In this document: in pieces, positions 1 through 8,834 of the stretch
How positions within the stretch are numbered: the stretch's first letter is position 1
Layout of the letters: every line of letters begins with the position of its first letter
Source: Phoenix dactylifera
Taxonomy: Eukaryota > Streptophyta > Magnoliopsida > Arecales > Arecaceae
Reading direction: 5' to 3'
DNA length: 64,000 nt
NCBI RefSeq assembly: GCF_009389715.1
Contig: NW_024067986.1
Span: 248,001-312,000, forward strand
The notes under the pieces: model-generated
Databases searched by the model: none
What the model saw: only the letters and a program-made list of their open reading frames with translations
Told to the model about the DNA's origin: nothing
Program-made: the position numbers and the translations under genes

Positions 1-437
1 GGGGATTGCACCCTATCAATTACTAGCAAAAATAATATATATTTTTTTTGTTTTTTTTAAATTTTTATTTTTAATTTACTTAACTTTTTTTTTAAAATTT
101 TTTTTTTTTTAATTTCAAATTTCGAATCACAGAATTCAAATTTTGAATTTAAATTTTTTTGAATTTTTGAATTTTGGAAATTTTTCAATTTTTTTTTTAC
201 TTTTTTAGAAAACTTTAAATTTCGAATTTCAAATTTCAGAATAACTAATAAAAAAAACTTATAATAACTAATAATAACTACAAAATTACTTAACTAAAAA
301 TAATCAAAATAAGAAAAATTAATAAAAATAAAAACTTAGTACCGGAGTGCGTTCACTCCGGGTATCCAAAATCTGATTTGATCTTCATGATCGTTCTTGC
401 TTCTCGATTTGACTCTCCGGCAACGGCGCCAAAATTC

Positions 438-2190
438 TGTTCGTCCGATTTCTGTCTACCTAAAAATATGCTAGACAGATCGTTGTTAGAACCGACGAAC
501 AAAAGTTAATTTAAATTTACTCTTACCTTTCCTACTCGAAGAATAGCGGTTGTAAGAGGTCGATCCACAGGGAGGCGATTGGAGTTGCATAAAAATCAGA
601 ACGTTCACTCGAATTTGAAATCGATTTTTGAATGATTAAAGAAAAACATTATTTTGAGGATGTTGATGGATTCTCTAGTCTACCGGAGAATTTTTTTTAT
701 TTAAAAATAATAAAAAGATAAGTACTTAGAAATCAAAGAGTATTTATGAATTCATGAAATGTTTAACTATTCAAAGGAAAATTTTTGCATAAATTAAAAT
801 GGATGAAGACAAGTGCTAAGAAAGATTGAAGCCTGGAACATAAATTGCATAAAAGAAAATTTAATGTATTGCATCAAAGAAGAATTAAAAGTTACATAAA
901 AAAAAAGCAGAAATTAACTTGAACCTAGAACAAGGATTGCATGAAAATAAATGTACTTATTGCATAAAAAGGATAATTACAAAATAAATAAAATGAAGTT
1001 TGGAAGCCTAGTGCTTCCTCCTTCTACAAAATAAAACATAAAAACCAAGAAAGAAAAATAAGAAAACTCTCCTTCCTTCCTCCCCTAATTTTTTTTATTC
1101 TTTCTTTTCAACCCGAAACAGAGCCATGCTCTGTTTCTTTTTTTCTTTTTCTCACAAACAGGGCCTTCCCCTGTTTCTTGGCCTTTCTTCTTCTTCCCGG
1201 TTCTTTGGCCCAACCGAGCACACCACCACTCCCCCCCTGTTTCTTTCTTGGACCAGCCGGCCACCACCCGCCTCCCTTGTTCTGCCGGCCACCCTCCTAT
1301 TTATAGGCGAGGATGCTTGGGATTCCAGAAGGGCGGACTTGGAGGCACGATCCATGGAGGAATCGCGGAGCGGACGCCGGATGCTGCTATCACGGGGACG
1401 CGTTGAAATGAATGCCGACGGGAAGGAGGCGTTCACGGCTTGGATCCGGGCGCTGAGACGTGGTGCGGGATCGCCAGATCACGGAATGGAATCTTGGGCT
1501 GCTTCACAGGCTGGGATCATGGCGGATTGCGGAGGAGGGGGTCGATGATCGTTGGAGCTCGGACGCGGCGTCGGAGGCTGGGAGATCGCTCGGGATCATT
1601 TGGAGGCTGCCGCGGGATCGACGGGGCTTGACGCTGATCACGGGATGCTAGAGACGCGGGCGTTGTGATGCGGACGAAGCAGGGACTCAGGAAGGCTGAT
1701 CCGGCTGGAAGCTGGGATTTGGGACGATGGCCGCTGGGATTCCGGAGGAGCTTAGATCACGGTAGAGGAGCTGGCCAAGGAATGCTTGCAGACGCGGATG
1801 AGGCGGACGAGATTCCGGGAGGACATGGATCCGTGGCTGCAGAGGCGGAGGAGGAGCGATCGTGGGATGAACTGGATCACGGGAACGTTGGAGGCCGCCG
1901 CGGGATTGACTGGGATGTGCTTGATTGCGTTGATGGCATGGAGGATTCGAATGAAGAGCGGACTCGTGAATCTGGACAGCTGGCTGCATCGCGGGCTGAG
2001 CTCCATCACGTGAAGATGCTGGCTTGACTTGAGCTCGGGTTGCCGGATATTGGCTCAAACCCAATGTTAATTGATTTCTTGGATTAGTTGCACTCAAACA
2101 TAAATACAATGTTAATTAGTTAATTTTATTATTAATGATTAGTTATAATACTAATTAAGATGGTATTACGATTGCACTTTTGTGCTCTCA
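438..2190 (-). repeat. 5' LTR of the gypsy element (1.75 kb)
   Basis: Read on the minus strand, the LTR starts TGAGAGCACA at 2190 and ends CGAACA at 438, a few bases before the PBS. Its outer boundary is set by the abrupt return of copia reverse transcriptase codons at 2192. The GC-rich middle (about 1320-2030) is full of diverged short words around GATCACGG, which look like a degraded short-period repeat. The open frames there are not conserved proteins. Confidence 0.7.
1296..1305 (-). promoter_or_regulatory. TATA box of the gypsy LTR
   Basis: The minus strand reads TATAAATAGG here, a consensus TATA box. It lies in the middle of the LTR and would start transcription toward the PBS at about 1270. 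Confidence 0.55.
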
Positions 2191-2191
2191 T

Positions 2192-3154
2192 CAGTTATTA
2201 GTACAGATTTATGTTGATGATATCATTTTCGGTGCTACTAACAATCGCCTCTGCGAGGAATTTGCTGATTTGATGCAGAGTGAGTTTGAGATGAGCATGA
2301 TGGGAGAGCTGAACTACTTCCTTGGGCTTCAAATCAAACAATCTGAAGGAGGCATCTTCATCAATCAAGCAAAATATATCAAGGAGATGCTCAAGAAGTT
2401 TGATATGGAGGGAAACAAGTCAATCAGCACCCCCATGAGCTCATCATGTAAGTTAGACCAAGATGAATCAGGTAAATCTGTAAATCAAAAACTTTATAGA
2501 GGTATGATAGGTTCTTTACTGTATCTTACTGCAAGTAGGCCTGATATTATGTTTAGTGTGTGCATGTGTGCTAGATATCAGGCTAATCCTAAAGAATCAC
2601 ACCTAGCTGCAGTTAAGAGAATCTTTAAATACTTAATTGGAACTAAGAACATAGGGCTGTGGTACTCTAAAGAATCTAGCCTAAACTTAATAGGGTACAC
2701 AGATTCAGACTTTGCTGGATGTAAGCTTGATAGAAAAAGTACCAGCGAGTCCTGTCAATTTCTAGGAGAAAACCTAATCTCATGGTTTAGCAAGAAACAA
2801 AACTCGGTTGCATTATCCACTGCAGAAGCTGAATATGTTGCAGCCGGGAGTTGTTGTGCTCAAATCTTATGGATTAAACAACAATTAGAAGATTATGGCA
2901 TTAAACAAGATAAAATTCCCATTAATTGTGATAACACAAGTGCCATAAATCTCACTAAAAATCCAATTCAACACTCAAGAACTAAACACATTGAGATAAG
3001 ACATCACTTCATAAGAGATCATGTATTGAATGGTGATGTGTCACTCCAATTTGTGTGTACTGATAATCAATTAGCAGACATTTTTACAAAATCCCTAAGT
3101 GAAGAGAGGTTTAGTGTGCTTAGAAGGGGATTAGGAGTGATTGATCCATCCTAG
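2192..3154 (+). pseudogene. SIRE copia pol: C-terminal reverse transcriptase and RNase H
   Basis: The frame is open for about 320 codons but lacks everything upstream of the RT active site. It begins just before the YVDD catalytic box (IYVDDIIFGATN) and continues through the RT thumb. The RNase H domain shows GYTDSDFAG (first Asp), STAEAEYVA (Glu) and INCDNTSAI (Asp), then the conserved KHIEIRHHFI and QLADIFTK segments near the C-terminus. In life this would be the end of a Gag-Pol polyprotein that copies element RNA into cDNA. The first four residues of the open frame come from the inserted gypsy LTR, so this is a truncated remnant. The remaining part has no stop or frameshift, which suggests a fairly recent disruption. 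Confidence 0.88.
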
Positions 3155-3304
3155 TGGGTTTTTCACTAGATTAATTGATTTTGATGATTAGAATGAGGTT
3201 AAAAAAGAGTTTCTATGCAGTGATCATCAAATCAGTCCTTAATTAGGTGATTTTTCCTCATTTGGCACGATTATGGCATGGTTTTTAGGTGCGTGCCAAG
3301 GTTA

Positions 3305-3488
3305 GAGACGACTCGAGTAAGTTTCAGAGCCGGCTCCTAAGGGGGAGTCGACTCGCGCATTTGCGGGAGTCGACTCGCAAAGTTGGCAGCTGAGGGGGAG
3401 TCGACTCGCACACTGTCGGGAGTCGACTCGCGCATATTCTGGAGTCGACTCGAGGTCGAGTCGACTCGCGACTCAGGGGAGTCGACTC
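3305..3488. repeat. Array of GAGTCGACTC palindromes upstream of the env-position ORF
   Basis: Seven exact copies of the 10-bp palindrome start at 3345, 3367, 3398, 3420, 3442, 3458 and 3479. Two variants start at 3305 (GAGACGACTC) and 3327 (GAGCCGGCTC, itself a palindrome). Most spacings are 21-22 bp. Copies are usually followed by G, unlike the LTR copies, which are followed by C. The array sits between the pol stop and the env-position start codon. Confidence 0.9.
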
Positions 3489-3737
3489 GCAGTCGGGATC
3501 CGACTTTTTAACCCTAGGTTTGTCGTTTCGCAAACACTTTTCCTCAAGCCGCCACTGTTCACAAAGCCCTAGAGCCGACTCCTAGGTCATCCCCGATCGT
3601 CTCCAAGCCCTTTTCCCGTCGATTTTTCGTCGGACATTGAGTTTCCGTCCGTTTCTAGGTCATTTCCGGTCCGTCCCGAGCTTCCTCTGTCGGTCCTTCA
3701 CCGTCCTCTAGGTATTTTTCTTCCCGTTTAGGTCAAG

Positions 3738-5306
3738 ATGCCTCGTAAGACCGTCGTTAGGAAGAGGTCCCGTCCCGAGGCCGGTCCCGAGCGGCGCTCC
3801 AAGGCGCGGCACGATCCCGCGAGGCAACCACCTCCGGATCGTTCCCCGCCTAGGGTGGTTCTCGTTAGGCCGTTGGCCGGGAAGGCCGTCACCTCCGGGA
3901 GATTTGTCGATTTCGACTATCTCTCCCGGGAGGGGTTCACCATAGGCGATAGGCTTAGAGCCCAGGGCCTAGAGTACTTCCTCACCTTGGACCTTCCCAC
4001 CTATCCTGGCCTAGTTCAAGAGTTTTACAGTACCGTCCATCGGGGAGATGGAGGTATCGAGGGCACGGTAGTAGGTGTCCCGTTGCGTGTCACAGAGGAC
4101 CTCATTGCCCATATCCTTCACCTTCCATTAGTAGGGGTGGCTCCCGCACACCCTGAGGATAGAGTTGCGGCCCTTACGGTCGTCTTAGGGCATCCACCTC
4201 AGTCCCCCCTAGATGAGGTATCTGCTAGCTCACTTCCTATTGAAGTGAGAATCCTTTTGAGCATTCTGTCCAGGTCCATCTTCCCTAAGACAGGGAGATT
4301 TGATTTTGTGAATGAGAGGGACTTAGCTATTATGTCTTATATCCTTCAGGACACCCCGATCAACTTTCCAAAGCTCATTTATAGGTATATGTGTGAGCCC
4401 CTAGATAGACCTAGGCTCTCACTCCCATACGGGATGTTATTCACTCTTCTTTTTAGGCAGTACGAGATTCCCATTCCTGAGAGGGAACCCTCTCGTGCCT
4501 TGCGATGGACTGATCGCTTATGTACGGAGACTATGCACAGGATGGGGTTTCGGAAGAGAGAAGGGATCTGGATTAGGAAGTCCACTCTCACTGCTCAGAC
4601 CACCAGACCATCACCCAGTCCTGAGCCAGATTCAGACTACCCAGACCTTCCAGACCATCCAGACCTCCCATCCACTCCTCCTGCTCCTACCACCTCTGCC
4701 GGACCTTCCTCCTCAGTTCCACCATCTATGGAGGTCCGTATTGATACAGAGCAGCTCCGGGAGCTGCGGCAGGAGATCGTCCGAGATCTGAGGGATGAGC
4801 TGCTTCGGGAGCTCCGAGGTGCGGTGCCTGCCCCCACTCCTGCACCCGTATCTTCTCAGTTGGTCCCTTCCTTGACGGCCGTGACTGACATGACGGCTCA
4901 TGTACGGGAAGAGATCTACAATGTCCGGAGTTTGGTCCAGGCCCAGTTCCACAGCATGAGTGAGGTCACGAGCTCCACTCGACAGATGCGAGAGGAGATA
5001 GGTCGTGACATGCACACCACCACCGAGGGGGCCGAGCGCTTGGCGAATGTACTCATCGACAAGCTGGACGCACTTCAGACATCGGTGACTGGGCTTCAGG
5101 CGTCGGTGACAGAGCTCTCCACTACACATAGCAGAGCCACCACGTCTATTATCACGCAGCTCGGACATGTGACAGATGCAGTCACCCTCCTCATGGAGCA
5201 GAGCCGATTGAGAGGAGGAGCACCATCCTCGAGAGGAGGTGCCACATCCTTCAGAGGAGGAGATGCATCCTCGAGAGGGGGAGCTTCATCCTCGAGGAGG
5301 ACATAG
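3738..5306 (+). CDS. SIRE env-position ORF (522 aa), plant-transposon-protein-like N-half with coiled-coil C-half
   Basis: This is an intact ORF after pol, at the place where SIRE-lineage copia elements carry an 'env-like' gene; function is unproven. The start ATG at 3738 begins a strongly basic N-terminus (residues 2-25, RKRSRPEAGPERR), which could be nuclear-targeting or nucleic-acid binding. Residues of about 40-280 form a globular block similar in feel to the 'putative plant transposon protein' family found in such ORFs. A Pro/Ser/Thr-rich linker follows (about 285-330). Heptad-like charged segments come next (about 330-362, 'ELRQEIVRDLRDELLRELRG', and 390-480), suggesting a coiled coil. 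The tail (491-522) repeats RGG-SSRGG, an RNA-binding-like motif. I see no signal peptide or membrane segment, so the word envelope is positional only. It could be a structural or RNA-binding protein. No frameshift is visible. Confidence 0.75.
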   Translation: MPRKTVVRKRSRPEAGPERRSKARHDPARQPPPDRSPPRVVLVRPLAGKAVTSGRFVDFDYLSREGFTIGDRLRAQGLEYFLTLDLPTYPGLVQEFYSTVHRGDGGIEGTVVGVPLRVTEDLIAHILHLPLVGVAPAHPEDRVAALTVVLGHPPQSPLDEVSASSLPIEVRILLSILSRSIFPKTGRFDFVNERDLAIMSYILQDTPINFPKLIYRYMCEPLDRPRLSLPYGMLFTLLFRQYEIPIPEREPSRALRWTDRLCTETMHRMGFRKREGIWIRKSTLTAQTTRPSPSPEPDSDYPDLPDHPDLPSTPPAPTTSAGPSSSVPPSMEVRIDTEQLRELRQEIVRDLRDELLRELRGAVPAPTPAPVSSQLVPSLTAVTDMTAHVREEIYNVRSLVQAQFHSMSEVTSSTRQMREEIGRDMHTTTEGAERLANVLIDKLDALQTSVTGLQASVTELSTTHSRATTSIITQLGHVTDAVTLLMEQSRLRGGAPSSRGGATSFRGGDASSRGGASSSRRT

Positions 5307-6047
5307 ATGTGTTTGAGTTGTGTTTTGTCTTGCTTTGCTTTACTTATTGTATTCTCACATGTATTCACATTCATATCAATACAATGAGTAGACATTTTAT
5401 CTTCAATTATGTGCTTTGCTTTATGATTGATTGTGTGTGATTACCTCCTTTTTGGTATGATGACAAAAAGAGGAAGAAATATGTATAAAATGTGTAAAAG
5501 GGGAGAAATATGAAAAAATATGTAAAAGAAATCAATGGAAATAAATAAAAAGATAAACTCTTAAAAACACACTCAAATTTGTTCTAAGTGGATTCGGTAC
5601 CTCGAGGCTCATTATCTCTCTTTTGGGGCTCCTAATGGAGTAATCTCCAGAATCTATTCAAGGGATATTCGGAGATTAGCTGAATCCTACTCAAGAACAA
5701 ATTGACAGATTTTTTCTCTAAAAAGATAAAATTCAGTTCAAAAACTTCAAAGCATTAAAAGGAAATTCAGAAAATCAAAACATAGTTGAATGCATATGTT
5801 GAGGGGGAGAATCTGAATTTTAATCAAGCTAAATCATTAATGACATATAAGCCAAACAATTGATTGCATAATATGAAGGCTTATATAATTCCAAATGAAA
5901 GGGGGAGCTTTAACTCCGAAATTTAATGTTTCACTCCTTTCAAACTTGGATAAATTAAATTATCAGACATTTGAATTCATTTATGGATTTTACTTCATTG
6001 TTTTATGAGCAATTCATTTTACATATACTCAAAGTTTTGTCATCATC

Positions 6048-6061
6048 AAAAAGGGGGAGAT
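6048..6061 (+). other. Polypurine tract of the SIRE element
   Basis: AAAAAGGGGGAGA lies directly before the 3' LTR start (TGTGGAGTGATT at 6062). Its position and composition fit the plus-strand primer of reverse transcription. Confidence 0.85.
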
Positions 6062-6242
6062 TGTGGAGTGATTGATTAAAACCCCATTTGATTTTGATGA
6101 GCTCAAAGCATTTGAGTATATCTTGTGATTACTAATGAATTCAATTGAGTGTTTCAGTGAAAATCCTGTCCAAGTGTCTCTAGATTTGGTTCATAGTATT
6201 TTGGATAAGGTAAGAAGTCTGCTGAACCAAAGTCTGAGACTC

Positions 6243-7026
6243 GAGTCGACTCCCGAGTATCACGAGTCGACTCCAAGCGTATCAAGTTCACTGGCACGAG
6301 CTCGAGTCGACTCCAGATCAGTACGAGTCGACTCCGACTGAGAACAGACAGAAGGACAGAAAGCTTCAACTCAGAAACTGTCAACGAGTCGACTCCCGAA
6401 GTGCGCGAGTCGACTCCAATGTTCAACGAGTCGACTCCAGGGTAGTAAGAGTCGACTCCAAGAGAAATACAAGGAAAAAGTCAGAGAACGATTTTCGGAC
6501 TCTGAGATTCGAGTCGACTCCCGCAGTACGCGAGTCGACTCCGAGACTGAGCGACCATCAACAGACAGAAGACCATGTTACTGCCTCTGAGATTCGAGTC
6601 GACTCACAGACAGCTCGAGTCGACTCCGAGACAAGCTTCACGTCAAAAGGCAGAAGACCAACTTTCGGAAACTGAGAGCCGAGTCGACTCCAAGGAAGTT
6701 CGAGTCGACTCCAAGACTGGATGAGCCAAAAGACAGAGAATCGGGAGTTCGGGCTCTGAGATTCGAGTCGACTCCCAGGACAGTCGAGTCGACTCGAGTG
6801 GACAAAATTCAAAATTGGATCCACGGACTTCAGTGGATGAGCCGACTCCAAAATTGCCAGGTCAGCTCCAGAAGTTGGCGAGTCGACTCCAGGTCAAGAC
6901 GAGTCGACTCCCAGTCAAGACGGCAACTTTAATTCAAATTTGGAACATTTGCCGAGTCGACTCCGGAAAAGCGTGAGTCGACTCCTGCTACAGCCGAGTC
7001 GACTCCTGATCGCGCGAGTCGACTCC
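6243..7026. repeat. 22 copies of GAGTCGACTC, phased at 21 bp, in LTR U3
   Basis: Exact copies start at 6243, 6264, 6304, 6325, 6386, 6407, 6428, 6449, 6511, 6532, 6596, 6617, 6681, 6702, 6765, 6786, 6880, 6901, 6954, 6975, 6996 and 7016. Two degenerate copies are at 6839 and 6859. Within a cluster the spacing is 21 bp almost without exception. Clusters hold two or four copies and are separated by 40, 61, 62, 64, 64, 63, 53 and 53 bp. Nearly all copies are followed by C. Confidence 0.93.
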
Positions 7027-7115
7027 AACCCACCAACAGTCATATTGTCAGGCTGCGCAGAGTGTGCAGAACGGCCAGAAAAAGCAGAGTAACGGCTAGT
7101 TTCCGTGGGGGTTGG

Positions 7116-7124
7116 CTTAAATAG
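7116..7124 (+). promoter_or_regulatory. TATA-like box of the SIRE LTR
   Basis: CTTAAATAG lies about 90 bp downstream of the last palindrome. It is the best core-promoter candidate in this LTR, which would make the palindrome array its immediate upstream regulatory region. Confidence 0.4.
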
Positions 7125-7905
7125 CCACAGAGGACTGTAGCAAGGTAGAGAACAGAAATTCCACTCCAAGCATTCAAGTTTTCAAGCTCTCCAAGTGCTC
7201 TTAAACGAAAAAGGGAAGATCTGCATTTACTGCTCCAACAACTTCTTCCCAACAATCAAAGCTTCCTCCTCCTGCATTCAAGTCGACCACTCTTTCAAGA
7301 GGAGACCGGAGTTCCAGAAGCCATACCTCTTCACCAGCTTAAAAGCGTTTGAGGGCTTCTAACTCCTTTACGATTATATTGTTTTAAATCTGCTTTTTGA
7401 GAAGCTATTTTCTGTTTTCTTCTATCTCTTGTATTTACTTGATTCAATCGGGGGATTGAATCAAGGGGTTTAAGGTTGGTTGGTGAGCCAAGTTAAAACC
7501 AACGTGTGTAAGGGTTTGATTGTAAGCCCGGGAAAACAATCGGGATTGGTTCTAGTCGGTGAGCCTGGAAAAACCGACCGAGTTCGTTGTGAGCTCGTAA
7601 AACAACAAGTTTGGTTGTGAGCTTGCAAAACAACCGGCTGTAATCCAAGGGGGTTATAGTGAAATTCCCAAGTGAGACTTGGGGAGTGGACGTAGGAGCA
7701 AGGGTTAGCTCCGAACCACTATAAAACTTTGTGTTTGTAGTGCATTGTCCCTCATCTTCTTCCCCGCACATTACTCACAGCACTAGGCTTTAATTAAATA
7801 ACTTGCTATAGTTTTTAATTAATCATCCACAAAGTTTTAATTAGCCAAATTATTTTAAAAACCCAATTCACCCCCCCCCCTCTTGGGTTGTCTATCTGGG
7901 CAACA

Positions 7906-8310
7906 TCTTGAAGCATCCTTCAAGAAAGTTGCCCTCCAACCATTGTGATGCTTACCGCTAGTTCTATAAAATTGTTATATTCTTACCTTTTACTGTTGGG
8001 CGAATGACCATGAATTAATGTCAGCAAGTAATTGCTGTCTTCACCAATGATTTTCTCTAACTCGCTCTGACTAATAATCTCAAACATCAGCCACGAATTG
8101 ATTGAAATATCCCCCGATAATTCAATTTGTTGCAACCTTAATGGTGTCACTTTTGTAATGCCTTAGTCAATGGATTTCAGAGCTCCATTATAGTCTTTGG
8201 CTGTTATTTCCTAATGAGTTAAAGCTTCAAATTTTGATTCTTCATACGTTGCAGTATTTTCATATAGAACCAATTCATTCTCTATTAGGACGGGACTAAG
8301 AGGTACCCAA
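7906..8310 (-). pseudogene. Fragment of an unidentified gene (copy A of an inverted pair)
   Basis: On the minus strand about 400 bp matches 31285-31690 (+) at clearly above-chance identity over its whole length. From about 8160 down to 7990 copy A keeps an open frame of some 55 codons, including LRLQQIELSGDISINSW and QSELEKIIGED. It ends at AAAG|GTAAGA, which resembles a splice donor. The frame has a stop further upstream (about 8220). I do not recognise the protein. Conservation of a frame in one copy only suggests both are relics of an exon plus flanking intron. The SIRE LTR inserted at its downstream side. Confidence 0.55.
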
Positions 8311-8834
8311 TCTTGTTATTTGATCTTTTTATATTCAAATATTCATCGGAATGTATGGGTTAAAACACTTTTCCAACAAGAAAATTGGATAATTTTGAAA
8401 AATTGGTACATAATTTCTCACTTTCTAAATTTATTTATTTTATTTAATTTATAAATAAATGATTTCATTATCTAGGATGGGTCAATTTATTCCTATGGTG
8501 TAATTTATTTTGGAGTAAACACACAAAAAAAAAGTAAGTTAACACATTTATTTCGGTTAACTCATTTTGCTTCCATGAATGAGGATAATTTGATATTTAA
8601 TATGATGCAAGATGTACATTATTTCTTTGTACAATGCAACCAATTAATGCAACTTGTAAGAACAATTCTTTTACGATTTAAATTGTCATCCTCTTTTTTT
8701 AAAGAGTGATCTTTTTGATCTTCTATTTGGAGAAACACAATGTTGCACAAACAAATCCTATATACGAGATTCATACTTCGTCTTGGTTACGTGAGATATT
8801 AATCCAACGAACGACATTTGAATACTAATATGGT
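8311..8834. other. AT-rich non-coding stretch
   Basis: No gene, open frame of note or repeat match was recognised. The stretch lies between the exon fragment and the poly(A) end of the LINE and probably continues the flank of the duplicated fragment. Confidence 0.5.

Larger units (their letters stand above)
1..2190 (-). mobile_element. Ty3/gypsy LTR retrotransposon, 5' end only (Athila/Tat-like)
   Basis: On the minus strand an LTR (438-2190) is followed by a primer-binding site, TGGCGCCGTTGCCGG (complement of 417-431), and then by an AT-rich leader running off the window at base 1. This PBS is typical of non-chromoviral plant Ty3/gypsy elements (Athila/Tat). No gag or pol lies inside the window, so the clade rests on PBS and LTR size alone. 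The leader at 1-330 is low-complexity, with repeated AAATTT/GAATTT words. The element interrupts the reverse transcriptase of the copia element that resumes at 2191. Confidence 0.7.
2191..7905 (+). mobile_element. SIRE/Maximus-type Ty1/copia element, 3' two thirds
   Basis: In order, the element has the reverse transcriptase/RNase H C-terminus (2192-3154), a palindrome-rich spacer, an env-position ORF (3738-5306), a polypurine tract (6048-6060) and a 3' LTR (6062-7905). An extra ORF between pol and the 3' LTR is the hallmark of the SIRE lineage. The 5' LTR, gag, protease, integrase and N-terminal RT are not in the window because a gypsy element sits at the left junction. On the right the LTR ends in CAACA and is followed by a partial unknown exon. 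Confidence 0.85.
6062..7905 (+). repeat. 3' LTR of the SIRE element (1844 bp)
   Basis: It begins TGTGGAG right after the polypurine tract and ends with a C-rich run and TCTATCTGGGCAACA, typical of SIRE LTR ends. No second LTR is in the window, so the ends are inferred from motifs alone. U3 carries the palindrome array (6243-7026), then a TATA-like box and a leader rich in TGAGCC words (about 7490-7640). Confidence 0.8.
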
